Positions 25,061-37,875 of a stretch of DNA of 64,000 nucleotides are shown here, piece by piece (the stretch's first letter is position 1; every line of letters starts with the position of its first letter). Origin of the DNA: Mastigias papua. Taxonomy: Eukaryota > Cnidaria > Scyphozoa > Rhizostomeae > Mastigiidae. The position numbers were made by a program, and so were the translations under genes. Location of the stretch: contig OZ025276.1 in NCBI GenBank assembly GCA_964019165.1, positions 14,124,813 to 14,188,812 of the forward strand, in the 5' to 3' direction. The notes under the pieces were generated by a model. That model had not been told where the DNA came from. It saw only the letters and a program-made list of their open reading frames with translations, and ran no database searches.

Positions 25061-26514
25061 ATTTTCAACCTTTTCACGTGAAGAAGTAATTTGGTATATA
25101 AGTAAATAAGAGTTGTCATTGTAAATAAATAGAAAAGCAATGAGATGAATTGCTATAAGAATATTCTACTGAAAAAAGAAAAGAAGACATAGAGGAGATT
25201 ACAAAAGATAGAACTGAGCATATGATTGATGGGAGTTAAAAGAAAGTCGATCACGAGAGATCAAAAGGCTCTCAGACATAAATATATCAAGCTCATTAGT
25301 GGCCTTGCCGATAATGCCAAAGTCGTCAAGAGAGACATAGTAAAGCAACTCGCCATACCATTTATCTTAATGACTTTCATATCATCTTCAAAGCCTCTAA
25401 TGAGTATGATAGACTCATTTTTGAAAGCCTATTCGCGTGCACCAGGTGTTCATTCCGAGGCTGATAAACCTTCGTTTACATCCGTCCGTCCTAACCATTC
25501 GAGGCTATCTGTCATATATAACAACATTTCATTGTCTTTCCACAAACAAGGACTACAGTCATCACGCCTTGACGAGTGTGCTGTTCTTATAAGTTGAGGT
25601 GTAGTCTGGGGACAAGGGGGACGGTCACCCCCCTAATGACCAAAGGTTGGTGTCTGAACAAAACATGAATCTTGAAAACTTTAGACCGCGAGATGGCGGG
25701 TTAGCATTACTTCCGAAAAAGCAGTTAATTCTTCAGAGGGATATCATTAGAGATTTAGTCAGTCACCAAAGAACCTGCCTGGACAAGTAGAGACATCATC
25801 CTCTCTTATGCCCCCCCTCCCCCATAGAAATGGCGCTAGCAACGCCCTGATTAGTGAGACTAGAGTCAAACAGAGCAATGGAAACTAGACTTGTGGTTTG
25901 CGGGTAATAGTTTGAGAACAGAATCAGATGGATTCGCGCTGTTGTGCGTAGGACCATTGCGCAGGTTGTTTTATATTTGATTGGATACAACTGCTCGCTA
26001 TTATTTTTGCGGGCAAAATTATTTGCAGACCCACCAAATTGTGTTTGACCATATGATTCATAAGTTTTAAGCGAAGTATTTTCTTGCAAGTGGACCGCTA
26101 TTAGCAATAGAAGACCACATCGTTCGTAAAGATTCACTGCAGGAGATGAATTCGACAATTTACTATGATTTGACTATAAAGCCTTCATATGCAACTGCAT
26201 GCTGGAGAGCAGGTGATTTCTAGATGGACTGTTATGCATAGTTTTACCGTATTTTGTATATTTTTATCAATTTAGCAAAATTACAATTTTTGCTGTTTTC
26301 ATTTGTTATCTTTTATTTGAAAGCAGATAACAATGGAAAAACTATATGCTAATGGCATGTGTCCTCTGGGACATTTTCGAGATTGTCACTAAATGACGGC
26401 GATAAGGCGATTATCACTGAAACTAATAGAAGCTTGTAGTATACATCGATGGGTTTGAAAACTTGCCTACTTGCAGAATTTGGTTTGTCCGAGGTACGTC
26501 ATCAGTTGGATGCT

Positions 26515-26680
26515 CCTTCATAGTCCACCCCCCCCTCCGGAATAAAGTGGCAACTCTGGGAAGATAAGTATAGCAATGAAAAGAATTGGCCAGTTCCCCC
26601 CAATAAACCGATGACCCAGGATAGGTCTCAGAACAGGCATTCCCCCAACATACTGATTTAACGTACGAGATTCTGTACCT
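26515..26680 (+). mobile_element. SINE fragment (3' part)
   Basis: The segments AATTGGCCAGTTCCCCCC, ACCCAGGATAGGTCTCAGA and CATTCCCCCAACA align in order with the 3' domain of the SINE at 23118-23400. The tRNA-like head is missing. It is a diverged, truncated copy. Confidence 0.5.
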
Positions 26681-27809
26681 TAGTCCACGTATTTCATAAA
26701 AGAGTTTTGTTTGTTTTTCATTAATTTAGTATCAAACTATCTGAAGAATTTTGTAGCAAAACTTTCAGCATAACACGTCCGTAATAAAAACAGGAAAGCA
26801 CATTGTATGATAGTACAGTGTTGGATACATAGACAGACACTACAGAAGCATAACACAGGAATTCGTAGATTAGCACATGAGATAAATACGAATTGAATCA
26901 AAGAGATTGTGAGTTTGTATGAAAGTTGGAATTGTCAGTGCATATGAACCTTATCGACTTTCTTGGTCTCAAGAATCCAGTTTTGAACTCTCTTGACTTT
27001 TAAGCAGTCGAGCAATACTTTCTTAAACGCCGCTCTCCTATACTAACAACAGACGTATATGCTAGTCCCATATCTCATATCTCATATCTACAAGATAGGA
27101 GTAGCACTATAGATGTAGATCAGAATGTTCTTCTATTCTTCCATGCTGAAAGGGGAGTGGTTTTTACGCCTTTCTTTGCCTTAGCGTAGCCTATGCTAAG
27201 TGTGAAATTCATATTAAACTTTGGTAACGGCCAGTTTCATATTTACCTCGCTGTGTTCAAGAGCCTCGTCTAGCACTGCACGATTTCTACGAGGGATGGA
27301 ATCCTTAAAGGAGTTAATGAACATCTTTTAGATTTATATTGAAGTCCAGCTTTTGTTTTGTAAAATAGTACTGCCTATGAAATGAAGATACAGCCAAACG
27401 ACCATGTCAACAAATTTATCCATTTTTATACTTAATTTCTTGTATAAATTATATTTAACGGCAAAGGCTTTTAGAAATTATGATAGTATAGATGGGACTT
27501 GGTGACAAAAAATCTTTTCATGTAGATTGCAGTTAATATTTTTAATTTTCTGATTTAATGTTTTATAGTTTTTGGTAATTAGAAAAGTAATGGTAATTAG
27601 TATTATCTAGCTTTCTGTGAAATGCAAGAGTTTCTCGTCATTCAAACACACTTTGCAGTCTCCCTTTCAATATATTAGTAGCCCTTCTTGACCTCTGAAT
27701 ATGCTTATAGCCTCCCGTTGACCTTTAAATATGCTTATAGCCTCCCTATGAATGTTTTACTAGACTTCCTTTCAATGTTTTGCTAGACTTCCTTCGAATA
27801 TACTTAGGC

Positions 27810-27925
27810 CCCGTTTACACGATGCCGGCACGACGCCGGTTCGATATGATGCCGGTGTGAAACCATGCCGGTGTGTGATGTTTTGCCTCCCGTTTACACG
27901 ATGCCGGTGCGATATCGTTTCGGCT
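27810..27925. repeat. CCGG-rich dispersed repeat fragment
   Basis: The phrase CCGTTTACACGATGCCGG occurs twice (27814 and 27891), with several GATGCCGG units between, in DNA that is otherwise AT-rich. It is preceded by repeated 'atgcttatagcctccc' units (27700-27750). It has no coding capacity and may be a terminal part of a DNA-transposon derivative. Confidence 0.45.
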
Positions 27926-30295
27926 ATGAAAAAACAATGGTTATGACATCACACAATAATTTTTTTTGCGCTTGCGCATAGGCTAGGAAAAAGGCGTCAA
28001 AACACATGGAAAGCAGAGAAAAACAAATCACGGTCATACAAATCAAATGTTATTATTGATCGAAGGAAAAAAGCGAAAAAAATGCCTCCACATGAGAAGA
28101 CGAAGAGAGGTGAAAGTCAGGAAAATTCTGCCACCATTTACCAGTTCTCCCTGGTCTAGTCTAAAATCGCTTTGGTTTGCGTTTCTTTCTCATCTTCTTT
28201 GCCCCTTTCTGAGAGCTTGTTACGTAAACCGAAGCTAGTAAAGTCAATAACTCATTTTTTCGTCTTTTGTAATGTGCAATCGTTTGCAAAATAAGTACAA
28301 TATTGACTTGTAGGAGTGCAGCAATGGTTTGAATGTGATTTTGATTGAGAGTCATTTTGAAAATCGTGGAATAATTCGCGCGCTTTTTGCTGGGTGGGAA
28401 ACAAAGAAATTGTAGCCTCCATTTGAATGTACTTGAGGAAGGCTGTACATGTACGGCGGTCCCACGAGTCGCAAATCGGGAATCCCCAGTTATGATATCA
28501 ATTGCTTCTTTTTCCTCAAATTTATACCGTGGCTTTTATGAATCTTGACATCCAAATGGTTTGGTCCTCGCAGGGCGCGCTTTACCTTGTAGGTCATGTT
28601 TATGTAGTGACTCTCGATGTTTCATTTTTCATCTCAAACCTGTTGGCCTTGCGCTCTATATGAAATATTTATACAGAAGCTCAGAAATTTGCGATACATC
28701 GAATTCCACCACAAGTTATTGTGGCTGCAGTGCACCAATAATGAGAAAGAACAATACACTATCGTAGAAAGCAGAATTGTCAGCAGTCCCAAGGCTTTTG
28801 CTACACAGTCTCATGTTATCACAGCTTTATTTTGTTATTATTTCGCTGTAGTTTTTTATTCTTTTATTTGCAGTGTGTTTCTCAAGACTATTAATCATTT
28901 CACTGGTCCCTGCTCTAACTATGATGGTCTCATCATAGCAAGTTAAATGAAGTATCGCTGATTTGGTGCATGAATTGTTTATAATATTCTAATTATTTAT
29001 TATATTCTAATTGTTTGCATATCTTTCACATTGATATGGCAACAGTTTACTCCGCAAGTAGGATTATGCTGTTTCGGAGCTGAACAGCCGCTTCTATGAA
29101 TAATCGCCGCTTCTTCACTGTAAAACCGCAAAACCGTTTCATTAATATCTAGGCGTCAACCAGTTTACCATTCAGTAGTTATGGGCGAACATTAACCTAA
29201 GTTCTATGGGAATAGAAATTGCTTAGAGATGAATTTGAGCTGAGATACCGCCTGTGTTTTGCACAATTTGCCCGTCATTTTTGATGGTACCTTACCCCGC
29301 TTATTTGAACATTTCACAAAACAATATTTGGTAACTACTGAAGAAAATTGATTTCTGTTTTTTTCATTAGGATCACTGTGACTTTCTCTTGCGTATTTTT
29401 CGGCATATTTTACCGTGTATGCCCGCCCACGCCCACGTACACGCCACTATTCAGTATGAAGTTGCTGCATTTGAATTGTAGGCAGCACATTGATGTATTT
29501 AGCTCATTGATATAAATGCATTGTATTTTTAACAGGTGTTATGTACTTAGATATTGTCGAAACAAATCAGTCGCTAATGTGAAACAGTTTGCAGAAAGCT
29601 GTGCGAGGACTTCGCAACAGGAGAGGAATAGAAATGATGGCATTTGTTTTACCAGTGTAAGTATTGATCGATTTTCCCGTATCTTTCTAATCAAAAATAA
29701 TCAGAACTCAAATATGGGAAATTATTCCCTGGAGAAGCAGCAGACCACATCGACAGTAGGAATTCCAATAAGTCTACAGTTATATTTACATTTTAACTTG
29801 CTGTTTAATGTCCAGTCAGTCACTCCTTACCCTACAGATTTGCGCCAGAATTTACTGCATAAGTTTTCTGCTACATTAAACACATCAGGACACCTCAGAT
29901 ACAACTGTTAATGATAGTGAATAAAACCGGACAAAAGGAGACCACGGGGATGGAATATTCTACATAATTTAGGCAATGATTTATATTTTCCATTTACCAG
30001 CACAAAACAGGTCAAAAGTTCTTTTCTGATCGTGGTGCTCAGATGAGGAACGATTGCAGCCTGCAATAAACAAACGCACTCTTTATTCATTTTTAAAGAT
30101 CTACCAAAACCTGAAAGTTTTCTTGGTAGTTAGCTCATAACTTTCTCAAATGTTTCTTTTGTTCGTCTTGCATTTATATATTGTAAGTAAATGTAGGACT
30201 ATTTTCGTTTTATAACTATTTAAAAGATTTGGTCACGGCGTCCTGAGAAGCAGTCAACTTAGATTGACAGGGCTACCTTGAATAAAGAATTGAAA

Positions 30296-30352
30296 GTGAA
30301 TGAATGAATGGATGAATGAATGAATAGATGAGTGAATGGATAAATAAATATT
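30296..30352. repeat. (GAAT)n microsatellite
   Basis: Imperfect GAATGAAT/GGAT tetranucleotide run upstream of the PAN exon of the fibrinogen-related gene. Confidence 0.75.
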
Positions 30353-30535
30353 CGGCCAGTCTCATTTATTTAATAACCATGCTTCATACCTATCCGTAGA
30401 TATGACTCTATTATTTAAATCCTGGCATCCCTAGGAATAAACTATGTTTTTGACAAGTCTCCTCTTGTACCGCATTTAATTTCTGTTTCCCAAAATGCCA
30501 CATCTCATTGTTTATTAAATTTGTGTCTCTTCCAG

Positions 30536-33500
30536 ATTATTTACGGTTTATTTTGGAGACGTGAGCGGATTTATTCTTCGGCTTCCATGTGAGCGAGCAG
30601 CAAACTTTAGTATCGTCAAGCAGAATGCAGTCTTACAGGGCTCAGTTATTGCGACATTCTTGTTTACAGAGATATCCGAATGTCAGTCGCATTGCGTTTT
30701 CGAGGATGATTGCCAGTCAATAAATTATCAAGAACACGGTGATAGAATCTGCGAATTGAATAATGTTACCACGGAAGATTTTAGATATCGGGTGAATCTA
30801 ACCTCAAAAATAGGATGGACATATATGACCACTGATCATAAACGTACCGTGGTGAGCTCTTGCCTTGTTTTATCTTCTCACTTCATTCATTCGTTCATTC
30901 ATTCGTTTCATATTTTGAGAGCTACCCTTCAAAAGAGCTGACGTTCAAGGACTCCTCTTACTAAAAAATCATAAGTACAGGGGAATCTATTAAAAACATC
31001 ATAATATAGGAAAATCGTAGATGAATATGTACATAGATAGAAAAAGAAATCGGTTTACTTTAGAATAAAATAGATTAGTGATGTTGCTGACTTAGACCCG
31101 GCTGAGAACCCATTTCACAGTTTTCCTCCTCTAGAAGAGAAATAGTTTTGCCTATGTATTGATTTTTCATAGTGAATCTCAGACCTATTAATTTACTTAT
31201 GTCAATGTATACAACAGCATCTAAGCAATTTACTTTAGTTTAGTGTAATTTGCTTTGCCTCTTTGCATAATATATTAGCCAAGTATTTAAAGTTACTCCT
31301 TCAACTTGTTTGTCAAAGGAGCTTAAAAGTATAATGATTAAAGTATAATGATTTTTTCGATTGAAATTTGAAGAAGTGAGGAATATTTTCCCACCTAAAT
31401 TAAGAAGGGAGAAGCTCTTACGGTGTGATAATGTTTTAGATAAAGTTTCGAGATTAGGCCCTGGACCGCTGACAGTTGCCAATTTTAGCAAGTTGCTGTG
31501 GTTCATTTTTCCCCTTAATGTATGCTATGCACACTTGCATTCGCAACCGTTAGTTCCATGCATTTATCAAAAATATACTTCATCATAACATTTTGTATTT
31601 TTTTCATCCTTTTCTCTAAAATTCCAGTAGTAGGTGATATATATGGTAAATGGCCGATTTGAACACAGCACTTGAGTACAACAAACGATTGCACAACACC
31701 ATGATACCATGACACAATGTAATAGTTCTAAACGATAGCACAACAAACAATAGCACAGAAGCAATGATTCTAAACAATGGCACAATACAATTTTACTAGC
31801 CTATGTCATAATCATCTGAATTAACTAAAAAATCTGAATCTGAACTAAAAGATCAATATCTGAATTAACTAAAAAACTCTCAAGAGCATCTGGGATCTTC
31901 CTTAAAATGAGACATCTACTTTCCATTGATATAATGAAAAATCTTTATTATTCCTTATTCTCTTCTTTCCTGACTTATGGTTCATCTACTTGGGGTCTCT
32001 CTTATGACACTTATCTTGAGCCTCTTTTCCTTGTGCAGAAGAAAGTACTCAGATTTATTTCCTTTCAGCCCTCCTTCTCTTCCTCAACACCAACCTTCCT
32101 CTCTCTTAAAATTCTTAAATTGAAAGATATGGTCCATCATGATATTCTCAAATTTGTCTATAAGTCTCTAAATGGCCTTTTGCCTTCTCCCTTTCATAAC
32201 TATTTCCATCTCAGCAACACTGTTCACAATCATGAGACTCGTCAGGCAGTGAAAGGTGACATTTTCCCACCCATTACGAATTCATTTCTTTATGGCCTTA
32301 GATCAATAAAGTATTTTGGTGCCAAACTCTGGAATGACTTGCCAACTTTTATCAAAAATTCTGTTTCCTTTATTGTATTCAAATCAAAGCTAAAGGAATT
32401 CCTCATCAATAGTTATGGTCTTTAATTTTCTATACTATATTAGTCCGTGAATCCTTGACTTTCCTCTCTTAAACATTCTATAATGATATCTGGTTTTGTG
32501 TTCTATTTTAGCTATGATATTTTGTTTAATTGTTTGCTTCTTTGTTAGTTCTTTCTTTTAGTTTCTTTATTAAGTTTTTTTAGTTTCTTTATTATCATGG
32601 GGGGGCTCTCTCTCGATTAGTCTACCTATTCAGAGAGCTCCTCCTTAATCAATCTATCCTATATACAATCATGTAACATTTCTTTTCTTTTCCTTTATTT
32701 GTTGCACATTCGTAGTTCCTTCTTGTAATTAGTTTTAATGTTGCACTTGTATTTAATCGTATTGTATCATGTAGAATTGTATGTAGGGTTGATTGATAAT
32801 AAATGAAATGAAAATGAAAAATCATACTTCATCATCACATTTCGTACTTTTTTCATCCTTTTCTCTAAAATTCCTGTAGAAGGTATGAAAGAGAAAGATA
32901 AGAGAAATCCTATATTTTTGCTGCTTATTTTTCCACACTCATAATAATTGACAAATATTCCTTTCTGTTCCTTCTTTCTTTAACATTGATTTTGTCATAG
33001 GTTGGACATAATTGCCAACTGCACAATCCTTGTCCATCTGGTGTCCTGTGCACCGATATATGCGAGGTACCAGGCTTCAAGTGCCACACTTGTGCGTCAG
33101 ATCAACTTGGACTCAGTTGCCAACCAGGTACTTGATACTTTTTCAATTTTCGTATTGTCTCCCTTGATTTGAAATTCTACAGTAAGTAGATTTTTGGTAT
33201 GTGTTGCTTGAACATTTCATAATGAGTGCAACTTGTATGACGTCACACTCTTCACTTTTTCATTTCGTTTACATACCTTTTCATTTCATTCGATAAACGT
33301 AGTTAGTACATGCATAAATTTCTAATAGAATAAGCTACTTTGAACTAATTAAAGCCGACAATTTAGACTACAATATTGAGAAGTAACACAGCTATGATCA
33401 GTCCCTGCGTCTTGGTTCTTGGGACTTCACGGTTTTGGGTTGGTCGTCACATGGTGCTCTGTAGGTTTTAATCTAGCCTATTCTGACCCTGCACTGTTGC

Positions 33501-35433
33501 TTCTGGGTGCTGAATTTCATTGTATTATGATGCCATGTTAGTTTGGGTGAATTTATTTAACTTTGTGATACCTAAGACCTTGAAAGACCAGTTTTTAGGT
33601 GTTTTAAGCTTTGTTTTTTATTCGTATGTATTATGTATTAGTTGATAGAGAAGAGCTTTGAACCTGAGTATTTTCATGAATGTGAACAAGTCTATCGTTG
33701 TTTGGTAACTATTGAGATGCACTTACAAACAGTAAGTTTTGCTCCCCGTACTCAATCTATTTTAAACAATTTTTGGAATGTGTGACTGTATTTAGAGTCA
33801 AAGAACCCGAGCGACAAACAGGAGAGCCATTTTTTAATAGACTTTGAATGTCGCAAATCCACGACTTTTGGCCAATTATTATGTTTATGTGACGAGACAC
33901 CTGCAGTACAACCACTGAAATTTTACTTTGAAAGATCAGAAAAACGTTTAGAAGTAGGCCTCTGGACATTATTTGTCACAACGCTAAACAAAGATATCGC
34001 TAGAGCGATGTCAATGAAAGTGACTTTCCACATTCCATTGAAAACCCTAAAGCCCTATTAAATGTTGAACGAATAAAGTTGACAGTACGCAACCGAAAAA
34101 TTTGGAGACAGAGCTGTGGAGCAGGAATGGAGACAGTTAGCACGGAGGAAAAACCTGCGATAGAATGATCGCAGCAATAGGTGCTTTTTATCGAGTCCAT
34201 GCAGTCTAAGTTACTTTGGTAGATACTACAACAGATCTTTAGGACCCAATAAGTAACCCATCCTTTGTACGAAATTAAACTAATGATACAAGGAGAGCAA
34301 CTTCAAATCAATATTGAAATATAGCTTGTATAATATTGAAAGGAAGGCGACAGAAGATGAACACATGCCTAAAAGGTCTGATATATTGTTACATGTTTTA
34401 ATGTTAATTCCGTCTTCTTGGCACGTCGTATCTACAACAAATGCATGGATAATACCCACTGACAATATTTCCTTTTCAAGGCAATAGTTCAGTCAGTTTT
34501 TCGTATTTTGCCATGTGTTTATTTTGAGTGGTAGTTGAGGTAAGCTTTTGTAACTTTGCAGACGATATGTTCACTTTGTCAAGTGCGATCGTTTTGCTAT
34601 TACAGCAGGATTTTGTTGCCTTTACTTTACATAGACGACAATCTTCCTCCTTTTCAATCGCGATCTGTCTTGTCTTCATCTTTGCCTCGGATGCATGTCA
34701 GGTAGAACCGATTTGATGTTCCTCCCTAGCCTGGAAAGATTGCCAAGATGTGATGAATGCAGGCCATAGGAGAGATGGAGCCTACATCGTTAATCCAACT
34801 TCACAACGAGGCAACCCGTTTTCCGTTTTTTGCAAATTTCAACTGGACAGCGGAGTCGCATGGACTGTTATTCAGAGGCGAGAAAATGAACTCAATTTTA
34901 ATAGAAGTTGGTCAGAATATGAGACTGGTTTCGGGCTCTTTAATGGCAGTTTTTGGCTGGGACTTCAGAAAATATATGCTTTAACGTCTGGCCGTGGAAA
35001 AAAGGCAAGATTGCACATCGATGTCATTTCAAAGAAAGGTACATCACAGGCCAGAGGCTTTGCGGAATATGGCGAGTTTTCGGTCGGTAATAGCAGTGAA
35101 AAGTATCAATTGCATGTGGGCGACTTTCAGTCCAGCAGCACGATCGATGATGATATTGGAAATGGACCCAAAAGCATAAACGAAATGAAGTTTACAACAT
35201 TCGACCAAGATAATGACATTGCAAATGTAGAGAACTGTGCTGTGACATACGGTGGTGGTTGGTGGTTCTCCAACTGTTTCGCTGCTTTTCTTAATGGTAT
35301 ATACCCACCTAAGGACCATGTCGTGACCGACTGTACTAGCTATCAGTCTTATGCGAAATACTTAAGCTGGACATCTATTAATAATTGTTATGGAGATGTC
35401 ATATTTTCAGAGATGCTGATACGATTAGACTAA
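30536..35433 (+). CDS. PAN/apple, EGF-like and fibrinogen C-terminal domain protein (5' exon unresolved)
   Basis: Probably a secreted lectin-like recognition or matrix protein. Recognised exons: 30536-30851 (PAN/apple-like, cysteines in C..C..HCVFEDDCQS..Y and ICELNN), 33001-33127 (one EGF-like module, eight cysteines around NPCPSGVLC) and 34730-35433 (fibrinogen C-terminal domain and stop). Phases agree at both junctions. The last exon encodes 234 residues with FWLGL, MKFTTFDQDND (calcium-site region) and GGGWWFSNC. The exon at 30536 starts with one base of a codon, so a 5' exon with start and signal peptide is needed. A 20-nt candidate at 29516-29535 (ATG to AG/gt) fits the phase but makes a weak signal peptide. 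Intron 1 carries a LINE fragment. Fibrinogen-related proteins of this layout are common in cnidarians and other invertebrates. The ligand is unknown. Confidence 0.8.
31576..31626. repeat. Left copy of a ~50-bp direct repeat flanking a LINE
   Basis: Begins ATACTTCATCATAACATTT and contains TTTTTCATCCTTTTCTCTAA. It matches 32825-32875 with a few differences. The two copies bracket the LINE fragment and some flanking sequence. Confidence 0.6.
31868..32818 (+). mobile_element. 5'-truncated LINE fragment in intron 1 of the fibrinogen-related gene
   Basis: From about 31868 through the stop at 32425 the plus strand encodes the C-terminal part of a reverse transcriptase (FLTYGSSTWGLSYD, HHDILKFVYKSLNGL, FGAKLWNDLP), intact over 172 codons after the first ATG at 31907. 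A T-rich 3' UTR runs to an A-rich end at about 32800-32818. It is a different subfamily from the fragments at 17155 and 24005, judging by residues. Confidence 0.8.
32825..32875. repeat. Right copy of the ~50-bp direct repeat
   Basis: Counterpart of 31576-31626, following immediately after the A-rich end of the LINE fragment. Confidence 0.6.
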
Positions 35434-37069
35434 TAAGATCACAACCCTGCAACTCCCTACAACCTGCTATATGCAAGGCTCATTTTAGTGGCTTATCATA
35501 TACAGCAGGATAGTCCAACTAACCAGGTCGAAGTGTCTCATAAATGGAGAAGATACTCTGAGTATACTTTTACGTTGGCATTTCAAATTCCATGTCCTCA
35601 AGATGAATGGTTTGCACATTTCAAGCTGGCATGTCAAAGTCCACCAACCGATTTATAGACATGGCAGCAATAATTCAGCTATTTGAGACTTACTTTTGTC
35701 GACACGACGACTCCCAATTGTTTGAATTTCAATGTACATTTGTATTCATAACTCATGTCAGTACAAGAGGAAAATCTTAGTGTCTGAAAGTGCGGAGAAA
35801 CCTAAACTCCTTCGTGTTGCTCCTAATAAGGTATTGTCGATTGAAATATTTCATAATTTTAGCACTTAGATAGAAGGGGAAGGTAAATGTGTCATCCTTT
35901 CGACAAAAAAACGATTTTTACGACAAAATCACCCACCCTGTACGTGTGAGTATGCTTTTCGCTTTACCCACCCACCGACCCTCGAAAGCGTACGTACTTT
36001 CTGGACGGCCCCTTGGAACGCCCGTAAATTTTTATGACTTTCCTAGCCCTGTCGCTTTCCATAAAGCCTATAAAAATGCAAACCCCTCCCCCTGAAACAA
36101 TGCTGGTTGCCCAAACTCCGTAACATTGTACACAGGCTTCACTTCTACCCTTGAGGCAACTCATATTTGCTTCGGATAACGTTGTTTAACTTTCGGGGGG
36201 GGGGGGGTGGGAGGATGATGAAGTTCATCTATGGCGTAATTCTCAGTGAGTGTTCTAAGCAGGTTCTATGACACATTGCAGACATTGTAGATTTTATTGG
36301 AGCTTGAAGGAACTTACTTGTAAATTTTAGCTATATAAATTAATATCAAAAGTTGAAAATAAGAGTGACACTTTAGTATTTTGTAGCAGTGGGCTGCAAT
36401 AAGCTATCAATAAGACGCTTGAAACCATAACGTTTAAATAGCAATCTGTAAGTAAACAATTCTTTATTTTCACTAATGTTCTTAGTAAATTGTTTACGTT
36501 AAGTATACGACCATTACTTTGTTACTTTTAAACTCTTATGGCTCTTCTTAATTGCTTTCCTCTACCATATATATATCTCTATTTGTTCGTAGCTACATGT
36601 ATCCATTATAGCGCTAAGCTCATTTAACCCTCAAGCCACATCCTTCCTCACAAGGTCACCTCGCTCTTTTCTTTAAACGATAATTTCTGGCAAAGCCCGA
36701 TGTTCTGATTCTGTAGTAATTTCAGGCTCAAATATTTTAAAAATTTTCTTATCTTAAAAGTGACTTTTCTTGCAAATATTTATGAAGGTACATAAAGCGT
36801 ACAGGCTCTACGACACTTTTCACACTTGAACCGATATTCATTATCAACATTATCTCAACCTATATGCGAATTACATGTCCACCCTTCAGTGCTTGTTCAA
36901 CTTACTATTTCAGTCCGCCAAGATCTACGAGAGCTTTACATATTAGGAAACTGTAGACTTAGTGTTACCACAACATTTATTAACATCACAACTTCTCCAT
37001 GATATGCATTCAGTTCTTACCAACAGTTGCAACAGTTGGCCTAAGTTTACTTTAGTTTACTTCGATTAC
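35434..37069. other. Intergenic region between the fibrinogen gene and the satellite
   Basis: No coding exon found. It should begin with the 3' UTR of the fibrinogen-related gene. It contains half of a TIR element (35932-36030), a G-run at about 36196-36207 and otherwise unremarkable AT-rich sequence. Confidence 0.4.
35932..36030 (+). repeat. Partial copy of the 52188-52566 TIR element
   Basis: The segments CACCCACC, GTGAGTATGCTTTT, ACCCACCCACCGACCCTC and TACTTTCTGGA occur in the same order and spacing as in the right-hand third of the element at 52188-52566. The left end was not found. CpG-bearing words here correspond to TpG/CpA in the other copy, as expected from deamination of methylated CpG. 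Confidence 0.6.
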
Positions 37070-37720
37070 AGATTGAAAAGTAATCAACATGAGCCAAGTT
37101 TGGACACACCAGTAAGGCTATACCCTTAATACTTTGTTGGACAATGACGTAAATTGACATTGACTCAGGGACGTAGGAACTGGGGGGACCAGAGGGGCCA
37201 TGGCCCCACAATTTTTCCCAAACTATGCAACAGTGCCCCTTTGAAACCCAAAATGGGTGTGGTAATGTGCCCCTTTCAGCACTAGCTCCCCCCCCACTTT
37301 TTAGATGTTTCCAACGTCCCTACAATGACTCATCTGGGCAGAAGATTTACAAGTGGTGAACATATGACAAATTTGGCAATGAAGAACGGCTATAGATTTC
37401 CCATTTTATCAACGATGACAGACAAATGAAAATTATTCATTTTCATTGCAGATTGACAAATGATGAATCTACAGCGTGGCATTCTGCCTAACAAAGTCCA
37501 AATTGAAGTTCATTTAATTTGATTTACGATTCAAAGTGATGAAAATGAAGCATTTTTGGCCAAAACATAGGGCAATACCCTTAACATTTTGGACAAACAT
37601 TGACAAAATAAAATTACATTGATCATGACTTCAGATTGAAACGTGATCACAGACAAATGTTTGCCAGCACGTAAGACAATAGCCTTACAATTTAGAGCGT
37701 CCATTATGCACCTAGAAAGC
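37070..37720 (-). repeat. Degenerate, inverted relics of the 107-bp satellite
   Basis: About five monomers can be recognised on the minus orientation of the main array, with anchors near 37075, 37352, 37462, 37540 and 37636. Examples are ATTGAAAAGTAATCAACATG followed by AGTAAGGCTATACCCTTAA, and AAAGTGATGAAAATGAAGCA followed by TTTTTGGCCAAAA. They are heavily diverged and spaced about 80-120 bases apart once the inserted element at 37167-37323 is discounted. Confidence 0.65.
37167..37323. mobile_element. MITE-like TIR element inserted in a satellite relic
   Basis: The ends AGGGACGTAGGAA and TTCCAACGTCCCTAC are near inverted repeats. The flanks ATTGACTC (37159-37166) and AATGACTC (37324-37331) look like an 8-bp target-site duplication with one mismatch. 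A 157-bp non-coding body with an 8-bp duplication fits a hAT-type MITE. Satellite similarity resumes on the far side. Confidence 0.65.
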
Positions 37721-37875
37721 CAATGACTTTCCCCGAGATAGAAACATCGGAACAGAGATCAACTTATAATCACAATACATACCTATAGCTCCTGACTTTC
37801 CTGGTAAAACACTGACTGAATGAATATGGTCAATTCTTTAGCACCATACCGGAGACATTCTAGGCTTACTGCCAC

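Larger units (their letters stand above)
25061..29515. other. Gene-poor region with repeat debris
   Basis: No supported gene. A 123-codon plus-strand frame at 25226-25597 (begins MMGVKRKSITRDQ) has no family features I recognise, no splice context and no neighbour link. I therefore do not call it. Repeats listed separately include a SINE fragment and a CCGG-rich repeat. Confidence 0.4.

Noticed and set aside
25226..25597. 123-codon plus-strand frame as a gene
   Set aside because: No family motif, no splice partner, and it lies in repeat-rich intergenic DNA. It could be real but cannot be supported.
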